From an uncultured Lachnospiraceae bacterium (GTDB lineage: Bacteria > Bacillota > Clostridia > Lachnospirales > Lachnospiraceae), in contig CATOPL010000005.1 in the NCBI GenBank assembly GCA_951802115.1, positions 62,001-126,000 on the forward strand: a stretch of DNA of 64,000 nt. The letters are read 5' to 3'. Position 1 is the stretch's first letter. Every line of letters starts with the position of its first letter. This document shows positions 58,540 to 64,000 of this stretch, piece after piece. Position numbers and translations under genes: made by a program. The notes beneath the pieces were generated by a model that saw nothing but the letters and a program-made list of their open reading frames with translations, was not told where the DNA came from and ran no database searches.

Positions 58540-59787
58540 TTATGGAACTGCTTCCTTTTCCAGAAGTTCCGCCCGCAGTTCATCCAGACTCATGTTGCCC
58601 GGAATCTGCTCATATCCGCCCACATCATAAGATGCACATTCTTCATCTGTGACTATGTTTTTGTCAATATAGCTGACTCCATACACTCCCATTGACTCCT
58701 GTTCTTCTTCATCAAGAACCCCATTCCCATTTACATCATCAAAGTTAAAAGTCTCGATCTGCACCACGTTATCCAGCGTACACTGTTCGCTGATCTCCAT
58801 ATAAGTGGTATACAGAATCGCCCCTGCATAATCGGCATTGTAGTTCCTAATACTGTTCTTCTTTGGCGCATAGTCATATCCGGAATTTCCCATGGCCCCG
58901 TATGCCCAATGATCCATCAGCGTATATGCAGTACCATCTCTGTATGTATACAGACTTGTATAATAGCCGTTCACACCTGCTGCCAGCTCCGGAACATCGT
59001 CCCCATCCACGTAGATCAGATTATAGGTAATATCTTCCGTACTCTCCAGTTCCGCCAGCATACCTACTGCCTCATAGGCTTCCTGGTAGCCGGAAAATTC
59101 TCCGTTTTTTCTTCCGCCCGCCAAAAGCTCTTTTACCGCAGGAATTGTAAGTGTATCTGTCAGGCTGGTGATCTTTTCCGACAGCTGCTCCTGAATTATA
59201 AAATATTTCTCGTATTCGTTTCCTTTGGAAGCAAAACCGTAATATACAGCTGCAAAACATGTACCGCCATATGTCTCAATCAGAACAATATCTGTATTCC
59301 CGTCATAATTGACGTCAAAAAAAGAAACCGCATCCAGACTGTTAAACGATTCATCCGCAAGTCTCTCCGGAACATAGCCTGCGATCTCTGTAAGCACTTT
59401 CCCATCCTGAACAATCTGCATGCGAAATCCTTCATCTCCGGACGGCATAAATGGCACAAAACAGACTTTTCCGCTGTATTCGCTCAGCTCCATCTCAAAT
59501 GTCTGTTCCGGGATACAGTATTCTCCAAACTGTTCTTTCCACGGATACTCCGCTTGCAAAGAAGCCTCTGTCTTCGTATCTGAAACTGTCTCATGTTCTG
59601 CCGCGCGATCTGCAGAACTGACTTTTGCTTCTTTGTCAGAATTATCTTCTTCTGTTTCCGCTTCTTTGGCCTCTGTTTCCTGGACTGAATTACTTTCTGC
59701 ACTCCCTGCCTCCTGTTCCTGCCCGCATGCAGACAGTATACCGGCAAAAAGCAACACCAGTATAAAAGCTCCTGTTCTTCGCATCAT
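58540..59787 (-). CDS. Secreted lipoprotein with calcium-loop-like repeats
   Basis: 415 residues. Lipobox LSAC (about 18-21) is followed by a ~50-residue Glu/Ser/Lys linker. The folded part has Asp-rich loops (FFDVNYDGNTDIVLIE and FNFDDVNGNGVLDEEE) that resemble EF-hand/FG-GAP calcium loops. No enzyme motif seen. GGAGG precedes the tandem ATGs. Probably a surface protein of unknown role. Confidence 0.8.
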   Translation of the reverse strand: MMRRTGAFILVLLFAGILSACGQEQEAGSAESNSVQETEAKEAETEEDNSDKEAKVSSADRAAEHETVSDTKTEASLQAEYPWKEQFGEYCIPEQTFEMELSEYSGKVCFVPFMPSGDEGFRMQIVQDGKVLTEIAGYVPERLADESFNSLDAVSFFDVNYDGNTDIVLIETYGGTCFAAVYYGFASKGNEYEKYFIIQEQLSEKITSLTDTLTIPAVKELLAGGRKNGEFSGYQEAYEAVGMLAELESTEDITYNLIYVDGDDVPELAAGVNGYYTSLYTYRDGTAYTLMDHWAYGAMGNSGYDYAPKKNSIRNYNADYAGAILYTTYMEISEQCTLDNVVQIETFNFDDVNGNGVLDEEEQESMGVYGVSYIDKNIVTDEECASYDVGGYEQIPGNMSLDELRAELLEKEAVP

Positions 59788-59819
59788 CCTATACCTCCAT
59801 CTTTTAATATGCTATTCAC

Positions 59820-59848
59820 AGTATAACGGATTTTATCGCCTGTTACAA
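59820..59848 (-). promoter_or_regulatory. Promoter of the lipoprotein gene
   Basis: TTGTAA (59843-59848), 17-base spacer, TATACT (59820-59825). Confidence 0.72.
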
Positions 59849-59876
59849 TTTTGAATTACCGGTCCTATCTGCACGC

Positions 59877-59905
59877 TTGCATTACAAAAAAAGATTTTAT
59901 ATAAT
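59877..59905 (+). promoter_or_regulatory. Promoter of the DUF5655-type gene
   Basis: TTGCAT (59877-59882), 17-base spacer, TATAAT (59900-59905), 28 bases before the ATG. It may also drive the two genes that follow. Confidence 0.75.
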
Positions 59906-59932
59906 AAAAAACATAACCATGAGGAGTTTCTT

Positions 59933-60310
59933 ATGAATACAGACATCATTTCATTTTTTGACCATCATATGGATGCACTGCCGTTGTATCAAATATTAGA
60001 GCAGAAAATAACGGCAGAGATCGAAAATGTACAGATTAAAGTACAGAAAAGCCAGATCTCTTTTTACAACCGTCATCTCTTTGCCTGTGTATCTCTCAAA
60101 AGGATTCGAAAAAAGAAGAACTGTCCGGCAAATTACATTGTAGTAACGCTTGGTTTGGACCATCGGCTAGACTCCCCGCGGATCGAGATTTCAACAGAAC
60201 CTTATCCTGGCCGCTGGACACATCATCTGCTCCTTTCAGATGCTGCAGAAATTGACGAAGAGCTGATTTCGTGGGTGAAAAAAGCCGCCGCCTTTTCAGA
60301 CAGGAAATAA
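59933..60310 (+). CDS. DUF5655-like small protein
   Basis: 125 residues, cytosolic. The pattern MDALPLYQILEQKI, KVQKSQISFYNRHLFACVS and a C-terminal acidic helix (EIDEELISWVKKA) resembles DUF5655 proteins of unknown function. AGGAG is upstream. First of three small plus-strand genes. Confidence 0.7.
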   Translation: MNTDIISFFDHHMDALPLYQILEQKITAEIENVQIKVQKSQISFYNRHLFACVSLKRIRKKKNCPANYIVVTLGLDHRLDSPRIEISTEPYPGRWTHHLLLSDAAEIDEELISWVKKAAAFSDRK

Positions 60311-60414
60311 AAAACCCTGAAAAAATGTTCTGCCAGCGTATCAACTGCCGGACAAATAAATAAACCTGATAAAATTTTTATTGCTGCACGCAATGCGGGA
60401 AATGGAGAATAGAT

Positions 60415-60777
60415 ATGAAAAACGAAAAAGTATATGCCATGGGTTTTGATAAAATCTATCCGCTTCTGACTGCCAAAGCCGAAAAGAAAGGCCGGACGCG
60501 TGAAGAAGTAGATCGTCTTATCTGCTGGCTGACCGGCTATACTGCAGATGATATCAAACAAGCTGTTGTTCATTCTGTATCATACGGAGATTTCTTTTTA
60601 AATGCTCCTGCACCGAATCCGGACCGAAGACTGATCAAAGGTTCCATCTGCGGCGTACGCATAGAAACGATCGACGAACCGCTTATGCAGGAAATCCGCT
60701 ATCTGGACAAGTTGGTCGATGAACTGGCCAGAGGAAAATCCATTAAGAAAATTCTGCACCGACAGGCAAAAACCTGA
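60415..60777 (+). CDS. DUF2200 family protein
   Basis: 120 residues with the family pattern KVYAMGFDKIYPLLTAKAEK, CWLTGY, YGDFFLNAP and CGVRIE. Cytosolic; function unknown. It is 104 bases after the DUF5655-like gene and probably in the same transcript. Confidence 0.87.
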   Translation: MKNEKVYAMGFDKIYPLLTAKAEKKGRTREEVDRLICWLTGYTADDIKQAVVHSVSYGDFFLNAPAPNPDRRLIKGSICGVRIETIDEPLMQEIRYLDKLVDELARGKSIKKILHRQAKT

Positions 60778-60852
60778 ATCTGCATCAGAACGCAGATTTC
60801 TCCGTTTTCCGGATTTTTACATTGATGCAAAATTTTATAAAGGAGATCAAAT

Positions 60853-61713
60853 ATGTTAAGAGATCAGAAGATTCTTCCTCCGCCATGGATTGCATATCCG
60901 AAAATTGAACGGTATTCCATCGGGTGGAGAATGGGCTATGGTGAAAGTTTTATCTGCAGATGGAGCGCATGGTACGATACGCTCGCGGAAGAAGACCGGC
61001 AAACCTACCAGAAACTTTTTCCGGAACCGATCACCTGGAAAGGATACTATAACCACGAGGATAACTGCAGCTGCTACCAACATGGAGAGTATGTGATAGA
61101 ACTCTGGAATGAGACAGGAACGCCCAAATATTCTGTGGAACAGCTTCGGGATACCTGTTCTGAAGGAGAAACGCGCCATTATATCCTGTTCTGGAAACCG
61201 GAACCTTCTCCTGATGGACAGCTCACTGAAAGCTGCCTTGGACAGTGGTGGAAATCTGATTTCTGGTCTGTCAACCATACCTGCTGCTGTATGGAACAGT
61301 TTATGATGGCGAATAAAGCAGAATTGTTCGGTGACGAAGAGATCCGCAAACAGATTCTTGCGTGCACAGATCCAAAAACCATCAAAGCGCTGGGACGGAA
61401 GGTACAGAATTTTGATGAGCAGATTTGGAATGAAGTAAAATATTCTATCGTCCTTAATGGAAATTTTTTGAAATTCACACAGAATCCGCAACTTCGGGAG
61501 TATCTGCTGTCAACAGAGGACCGGGTTCTTGTAGAAGCAAGTCCCCTCGACAGTATCTGGGGAATCCGCATGGGCAAAACCAATGAACATGTTTTTAACC
61601 CTCTGAAATGGAAAGGGAAGAACCTGCTTGGATTTGCTCTGATGGAAGTGCGCGATGAAATCCGCCGGGTCTGGAAACACGCAGCGATGTGTGAGCCGCC
61701 CTCAGCAGAATAA
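60853..61713 (+). CDS. NADAR-family protein (ADP-ribosyl glycosidase-like)
   Basis: 286 residues. The NADAR/YbiA-like domain covers about 125-285: CCMEQFMMANKAELFGD, ALGRKVQNFDEQIW and SPLDSIWGIRMG are its conserved blocks. The N-terminal 120 residues are extra. NADAR proteins have been shown to remove ADP-ribose from guanine nucleobases and to act on N-glycosides. It may therefore act in NAD/ADP-ribose metabolism or defence. AAAGGAGA precedes the ATG. Confidence 0.85.
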   Translation: MLRDQKILPPPWIAYPKIERYSIGWRMGYGESFICRWSAWYDTLAEEDRQTYQKLFPEPITWKGYYNHEDNCSCYQHGEYVIELWNETGTPKYSVEQLRDTCSEGETRHYILFWKPEPSPDGQLTESCLGQWWKSDFWSVNHTCCCMEQFMMANKAELFGDEEIRKQILACTDPKTIKALGRKVQNFDEQIWNEVKYSIVLNGNFLKFTQNPQLREYLLSTEDRVLVEASPLDSIWGIRMGKTNEHVFNPLKWKGKNLLGFALMEVRDEIRRVWKHAAMCEPPSAE

Positions 61714-61764
61714 CAAACTTTTTTGCTTCTGCCGCGCATCATAACTCGCAGTAGACTTAACTTT

Positions 61765-61778
61765 TTCAAATACGCTCC
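61765..61778 (-). repeat. Possible end fragment (E) of the dispersed repeat
   Basis: TTCAAATACGCTCC matches the right end of the repeat at 49645-49658 except for one base, and supplies the stop codon of the DUF3786-like gene. It is short enough to be chance. Confidence 0.3.
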
Positions 61779-62404
61779 AGCAGATCCGCAATCATGCAGC
61801 CCACTGTTTCATAGTGCACGAAATCTGTTATACACTGATCCACCAGCACCTGCGCCTGTGCCGGAAAGTCTTCATCCCGATCCCAGAATATCAGACGCAG
61901 GTGCAGCATCGGAAATACTTCAAACTCATAGGCCGCGTCTCCGGTCTTGAACTCTTTTCCGCCTGCTTCCAGACAGGCTTTTTTCAGCTCTTCCACTCTC
62001 CCTGCATAATTCTGTTCGAAAGGAGTAAGAAGCGGATCCTTAACCGCCGGATTCCTGCTGACGACTCCGTCAATCGTATGGCTCGGAACCCATTTTCCGG
62101 ATACTGTCGGCAGATCCTTCGTAAAATGGAGCAAATGATATATGGACATTGATTCGTTAAAATAAAGACTTTCTGTCCATGTTTCATCCTCCTGTTTTTC
62201 CAGCATCCCATCCGCCAGACGCAGGCGGTAAGGACGCCGGTAATAAGTCAGATACAGATATTCCGCATCGTATTCCAGGTGAAGAACCCCGGCTATTTTC
62301 ACCGGATCATATCCGGTAAACTCATCCCGCCACTGTTTGCACACTACCTCATAATCTGAAAAAAGTACGCCTCTGCTCTGAAAGGCATGATAATTTACGC
62401 TCAT
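61766..62404 (-). CDS. DUF3786-like protein
   Basis: 212 residues, soluble. Blocks such as LLHFTKDLPTVSGKWV, DPLLTPFEQNYAGRVEELKKAC and MLHLRLIFWDRDEDFPAQ match the DUF3786 pattern. Function unknown; common in anaerobes. It is directly downstream of acylphosphatase (21 bases), probably co-transcribed. Confidence 0.75.
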   Translation of the reverse strand: MSVNYHAFQSRGVLFSDYEVVCKQWRDEFTGYDPVKIAGVLHLEYDAEYLYLTYYRRPYRLRLADGMLEKQEDETWTESLYFNESMSIYHLLHFTKDLPTVSGKWVPSHTIDGVVSRNPAVKDPLLTPFEQNYAGRVEELKKACLEAGGKEFKTGDAAYEFEVFPMLHLRLIFWDRDEDFPAQAQVLVDQCITDFVHYETVGCMIADLLERI

Positions 62405-62425
62405 GACAATCTCCTTTTTACTCCG

Positions 62426-62695
62426 CTACCACTTTTCTTTGAAATCCCGTTCTTCTTTGAGATCAATCTTCTCTTCATCCATACGTTTGATACAAATGAA
62501 CTTCTGTTTGTACAGGTATAACAGCAAATTGTCAATCAGTTCCGCTTCCCCCTGCACCTCCATTTCCACACTGCTGTCATAACAGTTGCGCACCCAGCCG
62601 GTCAGTCCGATGAGCCGTGCCTTATAGGTAGCATGATACCGAAATCCCACGCCCTGTACTTTTCCGTAAAACCGGATATGTTTTCGTATCAGCAT
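62426..62695 (-). CDS. acyP: Acylphosphatase
   Basis: 89 residues, standard size. Catalytic Arg in GKVQGVGFRYHA (about 11-22) and Asn in GWVRNCYD (about 33-40) are both present. Hydrolyses acyl phosphates. It follows mutM on the same strand and precedes the DUF3786-like gene. Confidence 0.94.
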   Translation of the reverse strand: MLIRKHIRFYGKVQGVGFRYHATYKARLIGLTGWVRNCYDSSVEMEVQGEAELIDNLLLYLYKQKFICIKRMDEEKIDLKEERDFKEKW

Positions 62696-62803
62696 AGTGT
62701 CTTCTCTCCTTATTCCTGTCTCCTGTCTGAATTTTCTTTTCTCCTACAGCATACCATTTATTTTTATTCTTAACAATGATCCTGAGACGTTTCTTTTTGA
62801 CAT

Positions 62804-63640
62804 TTAATCCGGAGAGTTTCTTTGACAGTCCGGACAGTATACGCTGCTGCGCCCACCGATAACCATACGGCACAGTGTGGTTTTACAGACCGGGCAGGGA
62901 GCCCCTTCATGTCCGTAAACCTGCAAAAACGGCGTATTGCGGTAATCCTGCCCCTTGGTTTCCAGATATTCTTCCGGAGATATTTCATTTTTTTCGATAA
63001 AATAAGAGAGACGTTCCGGAATCACCTCTGCCAGCCGTTCCCACTCTCTGCGTTTCAGGCTTCTGGCCGGACGCGCCGGGTAAATTCCCGCCGTAAATAA
63101 GATCTCATCCGAATAAATATTACCGATGCCTGCAACAAAACGCTGATCCAGCAGACATTCTTTCATAGTTTTTCTGCGTTTTCCAAGATGATCGCTCAAA
63201 TATCCGGCAGTTACGCCTGTATCGAACGGCTCTACGCCCAGTTTATGGATTCCACTGTATGTATCGTCTTCATCTTTTTGCAGCAGCCAGAAACGGCCGA
63301 AACGGCGTGTGTCGGAAAACCGCAGCTCTTTGCCGTTGCTCAGCTGAACAATCACATGCGTATGCTTTTCCTGAGGCTCATCCGCAGCCGTAAGAAGCAG
63401 GCAGCCTGTCATGCGCAGATGTAATATTATACGGTCACCGCCGGCCAGCAAAAATATGATAAATTTTCCTCTGCGCATCATACGATCGATTTTCTGACCA
63501 ATCAGCAGTCTGCAAAATTCATCCGCTGCCGGATGAGCAGCGACTTCCGCGCGGTTTATGATTACGTTATGAATCGTAAGTCCGCACAGCTGCGGTTCCA
63601 TAACTCTTTTTATCGTCTCTACTTCCGGCAGTTCAGGCAT
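62804..63640 (-). CDS. mutM: Formamidopyrimidine-DNA glycosylase (Fpg/MutM)
   Basis: 278 residues. The N-terminus MPELPEVETI has the catalytic Pro2-Glu3, the conserved Lys lies in RRGKFIIF (about 57), and the C-terminal zinc finger is CPVCKTTLC...YCPDC. Removes 8-oxoguanine and cleaves the strand by beta/delta elimination. GGAAGGA precedes the ATG. Confidence 0.96.
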   Translation of the reverse strand: MPELPEVETIKRVMEPQLCGLTIHNVIINRAEVAAHPAADEFCRLLIGQKIDRMMRRGKFIIFLLAGGDRIILHLRMTGCLLLTAADEPQEKHTHVIVQLSNGKELRFSDTRRFGRFWLLQKDEDDTYSGIHKLGVEPFDTGVTAGYLSDHLGKRRKTMKECLLDQRFVAGIGNIYSDEILFTAGIYPARPARSLKRREWERLAEVIPERLSYFIEKNEISPEEYLETKGQDYRNTPFLQVYGHEGAPCPVCKTTLCRMVIGGRSSVYCPDCQRNSPD

Positions 63641-63668
63641 GGTAAATTCCTTCCTTTCTCAGGCAACA

Positions 63669-64000
63669 TTACATCAAATCATTTGTTTCCACTCTGTAAA
63701 CAGACAGAAATGCGAAAATCAGTGAAATTACAGTTAAAATCACAGGAAAAACAACATTACCCGCCATGGTAAAATCACCAATATTAGCCTCCGTTAAAAG
63801 TATCAGCAGAAAAGAAGCAACAATAGTTGCTTTTGACGATTTCATCGCCATACCGATAAAGAGGGCAATAAAGCTCATTGTAATCACCACTGCCGATTTT
63901 ATAATCAGCTGTATATAAAATCCTGCACCTGTCATGTCAAAGTCCAGCGGAAAGGAGGATACCATAAAACAGGAACCCGCTAAAACACATCCGTAGATCA
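63669..64000 (-). CDS. C-terminal part of a membrane protein, ABC-2 permease-like (5' end outside window)
   Basis: The frame stays open to the right edge, so this is a partial gene of at least 109 codons; an internal ATG at 63965 is not taken as the start. It shows about three hydrophobic spans (IKSAVVITMSFIALFIGMA, ATIVASFLLILLTEA, VVFPVILTVISLIFAFLSVY) with small-residue turns, as in the last part of ABC-2-type permeases of peptide or bacitracin export systems. Family uncertain. Confidence 0.6.
   Translation of the reverse strand, partial: IYGCVLAGSCFMVSSFPLDFDMTGAGFYIQLIIKSAVVITMSFIALFIGMAMKSSKATIVASFLLILLTEANIGDFTMAGNVVFPVILTVISLIFAFLSVYRVETNDLM

Noticed and set aside
1..64000. tRNA, rRNA or CRISPR array
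   Set aside because: No cloverleaf-like sequence with GGTTCGAA-type arms, no rRNA core sequence and no regularly spaced repeats with unique spacers were seen on reading both strands.

Overview
The window reads as chromosome of a low-to-mid GC, spore-forming, anaerobic Firmicute, most likely a gut Lachnospiraceae (Clostridium cluster XIVa type). Evidence: strong AGGAGG ribosome sites, a sporulation gene (spmA), corrinoid/tetrahydrofolate methyl-transfer genes, many sugar transporters, a CIRCE-controlled Hsp20, and no oxygen-respiration genes. No rRNA, tRNA or CRISPR array was found.

Layout. 1-6.8 kb (minus): a sugar or polyol operon, ABC importer (ATPase, permease, lipoprotein) - zinc alcohol dehydrogenase - DhaK - DhaL - RpiB, best explained as tetritol/erythrulose catabolism. 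7-13.8 kb (minus): a K+ channel ending in a RyR domain, a protein phosphatase, a purine permease, and a secreted GLUG/LysM protein. 14.1-18.1 kb: an AT-rich two-gene island (AAA ATPase/PD-(D/E)XK protein and a recombinase-like protein without catalytic residues) lying between an intact spmA and a second, displaced copy of the spmA 3' end. 18.1-20.2 kb: trmO and a MATE exporter.

20.4-37.9 kb: a large methyl-transfer locus with a corrinoid protein, a methyl-THF methyltransferase, two UroD-type methyltransferases, two corrinoid activators (one lacking its ferredoxin domain), two PucR regulators, an Old Yellow Enzyme-type oxidoreductase, arylamine N-acetyltransferase, YjiH and GPH transporters, and a DUF2284 protein. 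These match all four parts of anaerobic O-demethylase systems (MT I, corrinoid protein, MT II, activating enzyme), so uptake and demethylation of methoxylated, probably aromatic or glycosylated, compounds is the leading inference.

38-45.1 kb: a GntR regulator and a TRAP transporter - split transketolase - short-chain dehydrogenase operon; related TAGGATGTTA-type sites sit near their promoters. 45.3-47.4 kb: a PH-domain protein, a membrane-anchored unknown and Hsp20. 47.5-48.4 kb: the scar of a mobile element, with an integrase-like remnant, a type I toxin-antitoxin locus and a frameshifted small gene. 48.5-51.6 kb: fructose utilisation (fruK, fruA) behind repeated operator-like sequences. 51.7-64 kb: purine nucleoside phosphorylase, DUF4230, a PadR-DUF1700-DUF4097 envelope module, oligo-1,6-glucosidase, cyclase, a lipoprotein, a run of small cytosolic proteins including a NADAR protein, acylphosphatase, mutM and the end of a membrane protein.

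A degenerate intergenic repeat family (ends GGAGCGTGTCTGAA / TTCAAATACACTCC) recurs across the second half, often directly after stop codons. All functions are read from sequence alone; no database search was run.
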